Shown here one piece after another: positions 12,211-24,252 of a DNA stretch of 64,000 nt. A program made the position numbers and the translations under genes. The DNA lies in the NCBI GenBank assembly GCA_022432975.1, contig CM039502.1, forward strand, positions 24,884,383 through 24,948,382. Reading direction: 5' to 3'. Position 1 is the first letter of the stretch. The number at the start of each line of letters is the position of its first letter. The stretch comes from Begonia masoniana (Eukaryota; Streptophyta; Magnoliopsida; Cucurbitales; Begoniaceae). Below the pieces are notes generated by a model. That model searched no databases. It was not told where the DNA came from and saw only the letters and a list, made by a program, of their open reading frames with translations.

Positions 12211-12419
12211 TGTAACACCCCAAACCCACCCCGAGCTCGGAGCGATACGTTGCAAACCAATCCCGTGTTTAAACCACGTTTAAAATGATTTTTTGTAAAT
12301 TTTTTGACTCAGTTTTCGGGTTTTTCGAACCCTCGATTTTTTGTTGGAAAACGTGCCAAAATACGTTTAAAATATGTTGGAAAAAGTCAGACTAAAACAA
12401 AGTGGAAATCGTAATAAAT

Positions 12420-12645
12420 TTTTTTTTTTCTAAAATCTGCTGCTGGGCGCGCGCTGGGCGCCGCGCGCACGCGGTGCGCGCTAGCGCTACGCGCTGCGCG
12501 TGCTGGGCACACCCCGGGTGTGCCCAATCGCGTTCGGTCGCGATTTGGGCCCGATCGATCGGGCCCTCTCAGGCTATTTTCACCAAAAATCATCCCGGCC
12601 GCGATCGGTCGTGACCCATGCCCGATCGATCGGGCCGGCTCGGGT
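12420..12645 (-). repeat. GC-rich palindrome cluster in LTR D
   Basis: Contains GGGCCCGATCGATCGGGCCC, a perfect 20-bp palindrome, then GCCCGATCGATCGGGC and the near-palindrome TGGGCACACCCCGGGTGTGC. It lies about 210-430 nt from the LTR 3' end, the same relative place as the GATCGATC clusters of I, J, K and E. The other LTR has its counterpart at about 19905-20060. Confidence 0.8.
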
Positions 12646-13941
12646 TTTTTCCAACCAAAAACGCCCCAAAACACCCCGTTTTGACTTTCCTTAACCTTCC
12701 CGACCTTTCTACACTTTTCTATGAGCCCGACACCTCTAAAAATCCCAAAATTTTTACCATACACTCCCGACACATAAATCTTCCAATCTCGTAAATTTTG
12801 TACAAAACCGACTTCAAACAATTAATAAAAAAAATAGCGAATATAACCCAACGTTAAATAGCTTAAAACCAAAACGGGCGGCGTAACGCCTAAATTTCTT
12901 TAAACCGAAACCTGAAACCAAAACACGAAAATATATGTTTTCAACTTCCCAAATACTACCACCATTAAACACAATTTCCCCAACTCAAAACATTAAATTT
13001 CACTACCAAAACATTTTTTGTAAATATTCATACTAAACACCCAATACTTTCGAAGTCGTTTTAATCAAAAAGCCTTACAAAACTCTTACCACACCATTTA
13101 CAACATTCCCACAAAACACCCGAGGACGATAGTAATCGAGACGGCCCAACAATAGCCTGCACCGGCGGACTCCGTACTCCTCCAACTGCAGCCTAAACCT
13201 CAGTTGTCTCATCAACCTCACCTGAACAGAATTCGTCACCTACACCACAGAACACAAAACGTAAGCCTAATGCTTAGCAAGTAAGGAATAACGAATGAGA
13301 AGACACCACAATGCGAGCAACCTAATATATGCAGTTTCTACCACTCAGTTGTGTTTATTTGCTATTCATTGCTTTTCATTACATTTTTCGTTTCATAAGC
13401 CGTGTGATTTGAGTAGGCACACATCCCATAACCGTCTAGGACGGCCAAACTCAGAATCACCAGAGCAAGACCAGATAGCTCACATCCCATAACCGTCTAG
13501 GATGGCCATGCATAATCTCCCTCGTCGATCGTAGAATCCTATAACCGTCTAGGAATTCATACTCACGACCTTTACGTATTTTAGCCAACCATCCTTCATA
13601 GAGTTCCCTTCGGGGTGCCACTGCAAGCACCGTATCCCGACAAGGCACACTATTCAAGATCTCGTATTTTAGCCGGTCTCTCATAGAGTTCCCTTCGGGG
13701 TGCCACTGCAAGCACCGTATCCCGACAAGGCACACTATTTGAGATTCATTACAATTCATTTTATCTGATTACGTTCACACTCACAACCAGCCATGCAAAA
13801 CAACTCGTATTTTCGTTACGGAAAACTATGATGCACGTCAACCATTATGCAACCAAACTCAACAAAACACAACGCGAAATAAATAGCCCTACCGTTCTAT
13901 GGTGTAGGCCCGAAGGCGAAGGAATAGCTACCACTACTTAC

Positions 13942-13999
13942 CTGGACGCTCGATTTTCCACTTGTTCACTTAACTCGTCCAATTCACACGCACGATAAC
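13942..13999 (-). other. Putative leader micro-exon in LTR D (58 nt)
   Basis: On the minus strand the acceptor ..GTTTTAG precedes 13999, and the exon ends GTCCAG|GTAAGT at 13942. The arms GTTCTATGGTGTAGG (plus strand, 13894-13908) and CCTACACCACAGAAC (13239-13253) can pair with one wobble. The same exon in the other LTR is at 21346-21403. Confidence 0.45.
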
Positions 14000-14927
14000 C
14001 TAAAACAACGTAAACTTAGTTTGATAAGCTATCAATAAATTCTAAAAGATTTTCTAACTAAAACTAAACAAACCTAAAGCACACCTCACACTTCAAATAC
14101 TAAACCCGATTTTTAGACAAATTACCGACGTCCAACATTAAACGGCCATAACTTTCTCGTTTTTCAATGGATTTCGACGTGCCACCCCAACTCGGAAACC
14201 TCTACACGTCTACTATCCATTGAATCACTCAACTTAACCAAACAAATACTTTGGCCAGCCCGAAATTCCCAAAGACAGAATCGGCCCTAAAGTGTTCTTA
14301 AACCGTTTTTGTGTAACACTCTTTCAATCTTCCATCTAACCCCTCTAACAACCTAAATCACTCCATTCAACAACTAAACTACCAAAATAGGAAAGAAATC
14401 TAACATCTAAACTCAATTTTTTCGGAATCCCTAACCTAGGGTTTCCTAAAATTCACCAAACTCAACCAAAATACATAAAAACACTTCTAAACTCCATCTA
14501 AATGTACACAAACCAAAACCCAAGAGAAATTACCTTGAAAAGTCTTCAATAGATGAAGAAAGGAGGAAGGGGATCGATGGCTATGGAGGAGAAGGAGAGA
14601 AGTTCGATGAAGATGAAGAAAAAAATGGAAACTCACCTTTTTAACCTAAGAATTTTGTCCACTTTTGCATTTCATCCACTAATCTTTTCAAAATTGTAAA
14701 ACCACCCTCAAACTTTATCTCCCAATTTCTCCAACGTGAATGCCTTGTTATTGCACCAATTTTCTTCCATTTCTTTCAATTGCATGTTACATTTCTATTG
14801 GTTGAAACACAAAAACACCTTTTGACTTTTCCATTTAGTGGTTTGAATAATCAAACCTCCTTTTCTTCTTTTTTTTTTTGCATACCTTAATTCCAAATCC
14901 ATTCTCAACACCTTTCATTAAACTTTT

Positions 14928-16385
14928 CTACTCATCTACCCTAAGACATCTGTGCGTTACAGGAAATTCTCGGGTGTTACAATCCACCCTCCTTACAAAA
15001 ATTTTGTCCTCAAAATTTGCGTACCTGAAGAGTTCAGGATAGCGCTCTATCATGTCTTGTTGCCGCTCGCACGTCGCCTCCTCAACGTTGTGGTTACGCC
15101 ACAACACCTTTACCAATGGAATGTCCTTATTGCGTAATTTCTTCACTGCATAATCCAATATTTCCACTGGTTTCTCCTCATAAGACAATGTAGGTTGCAC
15201 TTCGACCTCCTGCTGTACCACCACGTGCGATGGATCCCTCAGACACTTCCGAAGAATCGACACATGGAATACATTATGCACTCCCTCCATCGAAGCAGGC
15301 AACTCCAACTAATACGCTGTCTTTCCCACACGTTTCACAATAGGGAATGGACCAACAAATATCGGGTTCAGCTTACCTCGCTTCCCGAATCGCATGACAC
15401 CCTTAAATGGCGAGATCTTCAAGAAAACCTCATCGCCTACCTCAAATTCCAGCTCTCGTCTCCTACCGTCGGCATAGCTCTTTTGTCTGCTCTGAGCTAT
15501 TAGAATACGTTGCCGAATGAACTAGATTTTATCTGTAGTTTGCTGCATGATTTCTGGACCAATCAAACTAGATTCTCCGACCTCGTCCCAATAAAGAGGC
15601 GATCTGCACTTCCTTCCGTATAGAGCCTCGTACGGAGCCATACCAATAGTATATTGATAACTATTGTTATACGAAAACTCCACCAAAGGTATATATCTAC
15701 TCCAGGAACCCTGAAACTCAAGCACACACGCTCGGAGCATATCCTCAAGAGTCTGAATAGTACGCTCAGATTGTCTGTCCGTCTGAGGATGAAAAGCAGT
15801 GCTGAAATTTAACCGAGTTCCCATCGCCTTATGTAGACTTTTCCAAAATTTTGAAGTGAACCTCGGGTCCCTATCTGACACAATCGAAGTCGGCACACCA
15901 TGTAATCTCACAATCTCCTGAATATAAAGTTCAGCAAACTGATCCATACTATACGTCATCTTCACCGGTAGAAAATGGGCTGACTTTGTTAAACGATCAA
16001 CGATCACCCATATGCCATCAAATCCTTTCGTCGTTCTAGGCAATCCAACAACGAAGTTCATTGAAATCTGATCCCACTTCCATTCAGGAACTGGCAATGG
16101 CTGTAACTTCCCAGTAGGTCTCTGATGCTCTGCCTTCACCTGCTGACAAATCAAACATGTCTCTACAAATTCAGCCACTGACTTTTTCATACCAGGCCAC
16201 CAATAGTGCTGCTTGAGGTCTCTGTACATCTTGGTACTCCCCGGGTGAACAGAAAACCTCGACGAATGAGCTTCAACCAAAATTTCCTTCCAAAGTTGCT
16301 CGTTATTTGGAACATACCACCGATTACGAAATTTCAAAATACCATCATCTGAGTAGCTAAACTTTGTTCTATCATCAGACACCAT
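14928..16385 (-). pseudogene. Integrase and chromodomain of element D
   Basis: The minus-strand frame from 16385 carries the integrase zinc domain ([26 protein letters not shown]), then the complete DDE core: VIVDRLTKSAHF, SDRDPRFTSKF and SERTIQTLED. TAG at 15522-15524 stands where related copies have Trp, and TAG at 15309-15311 where they have Gln. After these come GVHNVFHVSILRKCLRDPS and the chromodomain-like tail KLRNKDIPLVKVLWRNHNVE. The usual stop after YPELF is lost, so the frame runs on through the polypurine tract into the LTR to 14928. It is joined to the RT part by a frameshift near 16385. Confidence 0.9.
14982..14995 (-). promoter_or_regulatory. Polypurine tract of element D
   Basis: On the minus strand TAAGGAGGGTGGAT directly precedes the LTR start. 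Confidence 0.8.
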
Positions 16386-17952
16386 ACTCTAAATCTCCTT
16401 GTTGAGCTTCTCTAATTTTTTCCAAAATAGTAGGCTTCAAAGATAAAGCTGAGAAAACCGTTGTCACATTTGCAACCAGCTCCAAATCAAACCTTTGAAT
16501 CTCCAATCGCAAAGGTTCAGACATACCAGCCTCCAAAGCTGAAACCGAAGTCGACACGCGGCTTAAGGCATCTGCAACTACATTGGCCTTACCAGGGTGG
16601 TATTTAATTTCCAAATCATAATCTTTCACGAACTCTAACCACCGCCGCTACCTCATATTCAGCTCCTTTTGCGTGAAGATATACTTCAGACTTTTGTGAT
16701 CTGAATATACCTCACATGGCTGACCATATAGATAATGCCTCCAAATTTTCAAAGCAAACACCACAGCAGCTAACTCCAAATCATGGGTCGGATAATTCTT
16801 CTCATAAGATTTTAGCTGCCTGGAAGCATATGCTATCACTTTATCGTTCTGCATAAGCACGCAACCCAAACCAATACGAGAGGCATCGCAATAGATACAG
16901 AACTTCTCCTCGGCTACAGGCAACGTCAAAACCGGAGCCGTTGTTAATCTCTGCTTCAACGTCTGAAAGCTGAGCTCACACTCTTCAGACCATTCGTACT
17001 TCACATCTTTTCGTGTCAATCGAGTCATCGGTGCTGCAATTTTAGAAAACCCCTCAATAAATCTTCGGTAATAACCAGCCAATCCCAGAAAACTCCGAAT
17101 CTCACTGACGTTCGTCGGTTGAGGCCATTCGTTAATCTATTGTATCTTAGCCGGATCCACTGATATCCCACCACTGGAAATTACATGACCAAGAAAATGT
17201 ACCTTCGTCAACCAAAAGTCGCATTTCGAAAACTTGGCATATAACTGATGCCGTCTCAAAGTTCCCAGTACTATCTTCAGGTGCTCCCTATGCTCCTCTT
17301 CATCACTGGAATAAACCAAAATGTCATCGATAAACACAATTACAAACTTATCGAGATACTCTCTGGACACTCGATTCATAAGGTCCATAAAGGCGGCTGG
17401 AGCATTCGTCAAACCAAACGACATAACTAGGAACTCATAGTGTCCATACCGAGTCCTAAAAGCCGTTTTCGGGATATCCTGCGATCTCACTTTCAACTGG
17501 TAGTATCCCGATCTCAAATCAATTTTAGAAAATATCCGGGCCCCTTGCAGCTGATCAAACAAATCATCTATCCTTGGCAATGGATATTTGTTCTTCACCG
17601 TTAGCTTATTCAACTCCCGGTAATCGATGCACATTCGAAGTGACCCGTCCTTCTTCTTAACAAATAGCACGGGCGCTCCCCACGGCGAAAAACTAGGGCG
17701 TATAAAGCCCTTATCGACCAATTCCTCCAATTGTTTCTTCAGTTCCTTTAACTCAGGAGGAGCTAACCTATAAGAATTCTTCGACACCGGCTCTGCTCCA
17801 GGATAGGTGTCAATTACGAACTTGATTTCACGGTCCGGAGGTAGACCAGGCAAATCATCTAAAAACACTTCAGGAAAATCACGAACAATATCTATCTCCT
17901 GAAGCTTAACTTCTACCAAAGACTGCGAATCTACAATAGTGGCAAAAAACAC
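16375..17952 (-). pseudogene. Reverse transcriptase and RNase H of element D
   Basis: On the minus strand from 17952: [20 protein letters not shown] (the linker before RT), then a complete RT with an intact FIDDIL box (Asp pair at 17323-17328). RNase H ([33 protein letters not shown]) follows. TAG codons at 17137-17139 and 16648-16650 interrupt it; the second replaces the Gln of NMRQRRW. The section ends at a TGA at 16375-16377, after a frameshift relative to integrase. The catalytic residues visible in RT are all kept, so the damage is by truncation rather than loss of active-site residues. Confidence 0.9.
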
Positions 17953-19505
17953 GTAAACTCACCAATAATAGATTTACGAGCATCCATGGGTGCCATAACT
18001 GAAAGTCTCTTTGTGTTCTTCAAAGCTTGAAAAGAAAACTTTTCACCACTCAGAGGTTGGAAATTTACCGTCCCTGCTCTGCAATCGATTGTTGCATTGT
18101 GCCGATACAGCCAGTCCATACCGAGTATTACATCATACCCAGTGATCCCCATAACGATTAACTCAGCAGGTAAAGTCTTCTTTCCGACCGTCACCAAACT
18201 GATAGGCACTACTTGCGCAGAATGCATATACTCGCCGGATGGTAATTGCACAATATATGCACTTTTAGTCGACTCTACCTCTAACTGTACTTTCGCCACA
18301 AATGCTACCGCTACGAAAGAATGGGACGCCCCTGAATCTATCAAGGTAAATGCAGGCACTAAATTAACAAGTACCGTACCTGAAATAACAGCTGCCCGAT
18401 CTTCACCCTCGGGCTCTATCATAGCAAAAATTCTGGGCATAGCTTTGACTGGATCTTTCTTCGGCGCAGGACAGTCGGTAGCTCTATGACCGGGCTGATT
18501 GCAGTTAAAACATCGAGGAACTCTCGGTTTGGGACAATCACGAGAGAGATGACCAGCTTCCAAACAGTTATAACACTTTCCTTCAAACTGCCCACACTCT
18601 CCGGGATGAGACTTCAGGCACTTTGGACATTGCGGAAATTTTCCCTTCTGCTGTTACTGTGGCTTCTTTCCACTTCTCTGATCCCTTATGTTTCCTCCAG
18701 GTCTTTTCGTTCCCTGCTGCTGTGAAGATGAGCCTCCTCGACTAAATTGAGCGGTAATGTCCTTAAACATTCTCTTCGGAGCCTCAGCAGGTTTAAGAAT
18801 CTTCCCAGCACTTGCCTCTACTTCTAAAGCCTTAGTCGTCACACGGGTATACGGTATACCATCAATCCCAAATTTTTTCACTAGCATTTCAATTTCGGGC
18901 TTTAAACCCTACACAAACTGGAATATTTTATCTTCCTCACTACTGACCAGACGGCTGGCAAACTTGGACAAAGCTTCGAACTGTTGAATATAGTCTCCAA
19001 CGGATCCGGTCTGCTTCAAAGCCATGAACTCTAAGCGCTTTCCCGATTGGACTGTTCGGTTGTAATACTTCTCGTAAAATAGCTCCTTAAAGTCCTCCCA
19101 ATTCATACTCTGAACATCTGTTGCAGCTTTTACTGACCCCCACCAACTTTTGGCACTGTTAGATAGGTGGAACGTTGCACATTTTACCTTATTCTCATCC
19201 TCCACATCCGCAACAGTAAACATTTCTTCCACTGTACAAATCCAATTTTCAGTCGCTATCGGATCCGTCAAACTTCCTTCAAATGCTGAGGGCTTTAACC
19301 TTCGAAATCTCTCTCCACTAGAGCCAGCTCCAGAGCTAGACCCCGCTCCAAGGTTTCCCGGTAATCCTTGATTCATTAAAATTCCAAGTAATTGAGATTG
19401 CATGCTTAAAAGATCTCTAAGTTGTTTATTCGGATCCTCAGGTGGTTCGGGTTCATTCCGGGGTCGTCCGGGTCGTCTTGGCTGTCTCTGATTTCTAGGC
19501 GGCAT
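17931..19505 (-). pseudogene. gag and protease of element D
   Basis: The minus-strand start at 19505 (MPPRNQRQPRRPGRPRNEPE) is chosen over the upstream ATG at 19610, because an apparent intron (19528-19589) separates the two and related elements start just after it. The Gag core includes FEGSLTDPIATENWI, AKSWWGSV and FYEKYYNRTV. TAG at 18909-18911 and TAA at 18654-18656 break the frame. Two CCHC knuckles follow (CYNCLEAGHLSRDC, CFNCNQPGHRATDC), then the protease with catalytic LIDSGASHSF around 18330-18345 and the end motif ILGMDWLYRH. A one-base loss in an A-run near 17940 shifts the frame before RT. Confidence 0.9.
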
Positions 19506-19527
19506 GTTTTTTTTTTTTTTTTTATTT

Positions 19528-19589
19528 CTGAAAAGGTCAGAAACTCTAATCTTAGAAAAGAAACTAACTAAAGTTACAGAAATACTTAC
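19528..19589 (-). other. Putative intron between primer site and gag of element D
   Basis: On the minus strand ACT|GTAAGT (donor at 19589) and TTTTCAG (acceptor at 19528) enclose 62 nt just upstream of the gag ATG. Equivalent ACT|GTAAGT sites occur in C (26787), K (31573) and J (35568). Confidence 0.45.
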
Positions 19590-19658
19590 AGTCGGTGAAG
19601 CACGTTGCACGGCGGCCGGTATTGTCGGGTAATCCTTCGAACGACTCGCCTACTATCA

Positions 19659-19670
19659 GCTCTGATACCA
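19659..19670 (-). other. Primer binding site of element D
   Basis: The minus strand reads TGGTATCAGAGC four bases after the 5' LTR end at 19675. Confidence 0.9.
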
Positions 19671-19674
19671 ACTT

Positions 19675-22390
19675 TGTAACGCCCCAAACCCACCCCGAGC
19701 TCGGAGCAATACGTTGCAAACCAATCTCGTGTTTAAACCACGTTTCAAATGATTTTTCGTAAATTTTTCGACTCAGTTTTCAGGTTTTTCGAACCCTCGA
19801 TTTTTTGTTGGAAAACGTGCCAAAATACGTTTAAAATATGTTGGAAAAAGTCGGGTTAAAACAAAGTGGAAATCGTAAAAAAATTTTTTTTTCTAAAATC
19901 TGCTGCTGGGCGCGCGCTGGGCACACCCCGGGTGTGCCCAATCGCGTTCGGTCGCGATTTGGGCCCGATCGATCGAGCCCTCTCGGGCTATTTTCACCAA
20001 AAATCATCCCGGCCGCGATCGGTCGTGACCCATGCCCGATCGATCGGGCCGGCTCGGGTTTTTCCCAACCAAAAACACCCCGTTTTGACTTTCCTTAACC
20101 TTCCCGACCTTTCTACACTTTTCTATGAGCCCGACACCTCCAAAAATTCCGAAATTTTTACCATACACTTCAGACACATAAATCTTCCAATCCCGTAAAT
20201 TTTGTACAAAACCAACTTCAAACGATTAATAAAAAAAATAGCGAATATAACCCGATGTTAAATAGCTTAAAACCAAAACGGGCGGCGTAACGCCTAAATT
20301 TCTTTAAACCGAAACCTGAAACCAAAACACGAAAATAAATGTTTTCAACTTCCCAAATACTACCACCATTAAACACTATTTCCCCAACTCAAAACATTAA
20401 ATTTCACTACCAAAACATTTTTTGTAAATATTCATACTAAACACCCAATAATTTCGAAGTCGTTTTAATCAAAAAGCCTTACAAAACTCTTACCACACCA
20501 TTTACAACATTCCCACAAAACACCCGAGGACGATAGTAATCGAGACGCCCGAACAATAGCCTGCACCGGCGGACTCCGTACTCCTCCAACTGCAGCCTAA
20601 ACCTCAGCTGTCTCATCAACCTCACCTGAACAGAATTCGTCACTTACACCACAGAACACAAAACGTAAGCCTAATGCTTAGCAAGTAAGGAATAACGAAT
20701 GAGAAGACACCACAATGCGAGCAACCTAATATATGCAGTTTCTACCACTCAGTTGTGTTTATTTGCTATTCATTGCTTTTCATTACATTTTTCGTTTCAT
20801 AAGCCGTGTGATTTGAGTAGGCACACATCCCATAACCGTCTAGGACGGCCAAACTCAGAATCACCAGAGCAAGACCAGATAGCTCACATCCCATAACCGT
20901 CTAGGATGGCCATGCATAATCTCCCTCGTCGATCGTAGAATCCTATAACCGTCTAGGAATTCATACTCACGACCTTTACGTATTTTAGCCAACCATCCTT
21001 CATAGAGTTCCCTTCGGGGTGCCACTGCAAGCACCGTATCCCGACAAGGCACACTATTCAAGATCTCGTATTTTAGCCGGTCTCTCATAGAGTTCCCTTC
21101 GGGGTGCCACTGCAAGCACCGTATCCCGACAAGGCACACTATTTGAGATTCATTACAATTCATTTTATCTGATTACGTTCACACTCACAACCAGCCATGC
21201 AAAACAACTCGTATTTTCGTTACGGAAAACTATGATGCACGTCAACCATTATGCAACCAAACTCAACAAAACACAACGCGAAATAAATAGCCCTACCGTT
21301 CTATGGTGTAGGCCCGAAGGCGAAGGAATAGCTACCACTACTTACCTGGACGCTCGATTTTCCACTTGTTCACTTAACTCGTCCAATTCACACGCACGAT
21401 AACCTAAAACAACGTAAACTTAGTTTGATAAGCTATCAATAAATTCTAAAAGATTTTCTAACTAAAACTAAACAAACCTAAAGCACACCTCACACTTCAA
21501 ATACTAAACCCGATTTTTAGACAAATTACCGACGTCCAACATTAAACGGCCATAACTTTCTCGTTTTTCAATGGATTTCGACGTGCCACCCCAACTCGGA
21601 AACCTCTACACGTCTACTATCCATTGAATCACTCAACTTAACCAAACAAATACTTTGGCCAGCCCGAAATTCCCAAAGACAGAATCGGCCCTAAAGTGTT
21701 CTTAAACCGTTTTTGTGTAACACTCTTTCAATCTTCCATCTAACCCCTCTAACAACCTAAATCACTCCATTCAACAACTAAACTACCAAAATAGGAAAGA
21801 AATCTAACATCTAAACTCAATTTTTTCGGAATCCCTAACCTAGGGTTTCCTAAAATTCACCAAACTCAACCAAAATACATAAAAACACTTCTAAACTCCA
21901 TCTAAATGTACACAAACCAAAACCCAAGAGAAATTACCTTGAAAAGTCTTCAATAGATGAAGAAAGGAGGAAGGGGATCGATGGCTATGGAGGAGAAGGA
22001 GAGAAGCTCGATGAAGATGAAGAAAAAAATGGAAACTCACCTTTTTAACCTAAGAATTTTGTCCACTTTTGCATTTCATCCACTAATCTTTTCAAAATTG
22101 TAAAACCACCCTCAAACTTTATCTCCCAATTTCTCCAACGTGAATGCCTTGTTATTGCACCAATTTTCTTCCATTTCTTTCAATTACATGTTACATTTCT
22201 ATTGGTTGAAACACAAAAACACCTTTTGACTTTTCCATTTAGTGGTTTGAATAATCAAACCTCCTTTTCTTCTTTTTTTTTTTTTTTTGCAAACCTTAAT
22301 TCCAAATCCATTCTCAACACCTTTCATTAAACTTTTCTACCCATCTACCCTAAGACATCTGTGCGTTACAGGAAATTCTCGGGTGTTACA
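19675..22390 (-). repeat. 5' LTR of element D (2716 bp)
   Basis: Pairs with 12211-14981. The micro-exon copy is at 21346-21403. Differences from its partner are concentrated in the 19675-20550 part (about 20-25 by eye), while the remaining ~1.9 kb shows only about ten. Confidence 0.93.
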
Positions 22391-22423
22391 TAGGGGCAAA
22401 TGTGTAATTGGTGAAGACTAGTG

Positions 22424-22430
22424 TATAAAA
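22424..22430 (+). promoter_or_regulatory. TATA box of LTR C
   Basis: TATAAAA about 150 bp from the LTR start once D is removed; the right LTR has it at 49901-49907. It implies a very short U3 and a long transcribed leader: first exon to AG|GTGAGT at 22541, then two candidate introns. Confidence 0.65.
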
Positions 22431-22760
22431 GAGGTTAGCTAAGAGTTTTAGCCGCCACTGTTTCATTTCCTCATTTGGCGTTCAGCTCGCTCAGCAGACT
22501 TCTTCTCCGTGATTCTCCCGATAGATTCTTCTTCAATTAGGTGAGTTTTACCTTGATTTCCTTGCTGCATTTGTGATTATTGATGATTGAGGGGATTGTA
22601 GAGGTCAGTTTTGAGAATGCCGTATGTAGGGATAGTCTCGGTTTTGAGATAAATCGGGAATGCACTTTGAACAGAGCTCCCAAATTAGTTTCCTTGGATT
22701 TCTGGATGGTTAGAATGAAGTTTAGTGAAGATTTAATTAATGCTCGATTTATGGTTTTAG

Positions 22761-22810
22761 GTTTAAGCAAACTCCCGAGGTAGACTTCAACCAAGCTTTC
22801 AGGAGACCAG
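22761..22810 (+). other. Putative leader micro-exon in left LTR of C (50 nt)
   Basis: Acceptor GGTTTTAG|, donor GACCAG|GTAAGT. CCTACATCACAAAAC at 22839-22853 is perfectly complementary (15 of 15) to GTTTTGTGATGTAGG at 23289-23303, which includes the next acceptor. The right-LTR copy is 50238-50287, where the last exon base is A instead of G. Confidence 0.5.
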
Positions 22811-24049
22811 GTAAGTAGAGTTTGTGTGCGCCTTCGGGCCTACATCACAAAACAATAGGATTTTTGCAAGTTTTGTATGTTTTCTAGTACGTCGTGTATC
22901 ATGATTGTTTTGAAAGCTTACGAAAATGAATTTACATGTAATGGCATGGTAAGGCATGAACAGAATTAACCAGATCAGCTATTAAGGGAACTAATCCGCT
23001 CATTAATTGAGTTAAAAGATGTATGACTTTGGAAAAATTGATCCATTTCCCAATGGACAGAGGGATCAAATCAGCTATTAAGGGAACTAATCCGCCCCTT
23101 AATTGAGTTAGAGGATGTATGACTCTGGAAAAATTGATCCACTTCCCAATGGACAGAAGGATCAGATCTGCAGAAAACGATTACGAATTCAACTGAGTTG
23201 CGAAAGTAGAAACTACATAAATAGGATTTATGTTCTGGCATTTCATTACATTATTGCTCTACTTATTTAGCATTAGGTTAATAGATAAGTTTTGTGATGT
23301 AGGTGAAGAAGTGTCAGCAGGTGTGTTCTCTGAGCATGATGGGGACTAGGCTGGTTGGAGGAGTATATTCATGCGTCGACTTGGTAAACTGATGGGGCCG
23401 GTTTAACTTGTGGCAATAGGCGTGAAAATTTAGCGAACAATTGTTTAGTTTAACTATGCTGAGAGATTTAATGACATTGGTAGTTTTAGTATTTTTGATA
23501 GTAGTGATAGTTTAAAATGTTTTGTGTTGCTTTTGAAATGATTCTGAGGATAAAACGTGGTTGATTTTTATGGGATTTATTTTTCTGGATTTTTAGTAAG
23601 TTGTGGATTCAAGTTGTTTTGAATGTTTACAAAAAAATTTACAAGTTCTTTTAGCAGTTAGAGTTGTTCCTTTGTTTAGAGTGTAAATGGTTGATGCGTT
23701 GTTCTGTTGTCTATCGGTAGACGTTGTCAATCAGAAGATGTGATCTGTTTCTACTTCCACCGCTGACACTGTTTGGCGGAAGAAGTCTTCTGTTTGTGCT
23801 TCCACCGCTGACACTGTTTGGCGGAAGAAGTGTAACACCCCTAAGTCCGTACCCATTTACCCGTATAAATTTTTCATTTTTATTTTTCATTTTAAATAAG
23901 ACTTTAAAACTTAACGTTAAAGCGGAATTGAAATCGAAACCGAAACCGGAATCGAAATCGAAGTTCGTTTGATAAATCATTTAAAATATAAATTAAAACT
24001 ATTAATAAAACTTAAATCATTTAAACATTTAATAACATTAAATACAGAG

Positions 24050-24160
24050 GGGGGGCAGAATCGGAAAACAATCGCCAAGAGGCTTGCTACAAGCAAGCGA
24101 TCGATCTCTGCTTTTCAGCAGAGATCGATCGCTGCACACTATGCAGCGATCCTTTCTTCA
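24050..24160 (-). repeat. GATCGATC palindrome cluster in LTR I
   Basis: GCGATCGATCTCTGC and its inverted copy GCAGAGATCGATCGC form a hairpin, followed by a further GCAGCGATC. It lies about 220-330 nt from the LTR 3' end. Confidence 0.85.
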
Positions 24161-24218
24161 GTAACCAACACATTTAACACTTAACCTTTCTTTCATGCTT
24201 TACACTTCAACACATCGA

Positions 24219-24252
24219 TTTGCTCTCTGGAATCCGAGTTCCAGAGAGCAAA
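24219..24252 (-). repeat. Perfect 14-bp stem hairpin in LTR I
   Basis: TTTGCTCTCTGGAA, a 6-nt loop, then TTCCAGAGAGCAAA. Homologous hairpins with compensatory changes occur in K, J and E. Confidence 0.9.

Larger units (their letters stand above)
12211..14981 (-). repeat. 3' LTR of element D (2771 bp)
   Basis: On the minus strand it runs from 14981 (TGTAACACCCGAG) to 12211. It has three CATAACCGTCTAGGA-type motifs (13430-13560), a direct duplication of about 54 bp (13603-13656 and 13688-13741), and a GC-rich palindromic segment at 12420-12645. That segment contains a 50-60 bp GC-rich stretch missing from the other LTR. Small ORFs in it are identical in both LTRs and are not genes. Confidence 0.92.
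12211..22390 (-). mobile_element. Element D: full-length minus-strand chromovirus
   Basis: 10,180 bp with LTRs at 12211-14981 and 19675-22390, a primer site, gag, pol and a polypurine tract in the expected minus-strand order. TSD TAGGG at 12206-12210 and 22391-22395. Parts of its LTRs are almost identical, yet pol has at least six stops and two frameshifts, so it was probably copied in trans, or decayed while its LTRs were homogenised. Confidence 0.95.
22391..23830 (+). repeat. Left LTR of C, part 2
   Basis: Continues the LTR after D, starting with the second TAGGG. It matches 49861-50301 and 55938-56950 of the right LTR. It ends inside a 45-bp repeat, at AGAAG (23826-23830), where solo LTR I is inserted. 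Only about two 45-bp units lie on this side. Confidence 0.92.

Noticed and set aside
12387..12821. 144-codon minus-strand ORF in LTR D
   Set aside because: It lies in the GC-rich LTR segment, is not preserved in the other LTR, and shows no known domain.
13457..13759. 100-codon minus-strand ORF, identical at 20861-21163
   Set aside because: Identity is due to its being in both LTRs of D; it contains an internal DNA duplication and no recognisable protein.
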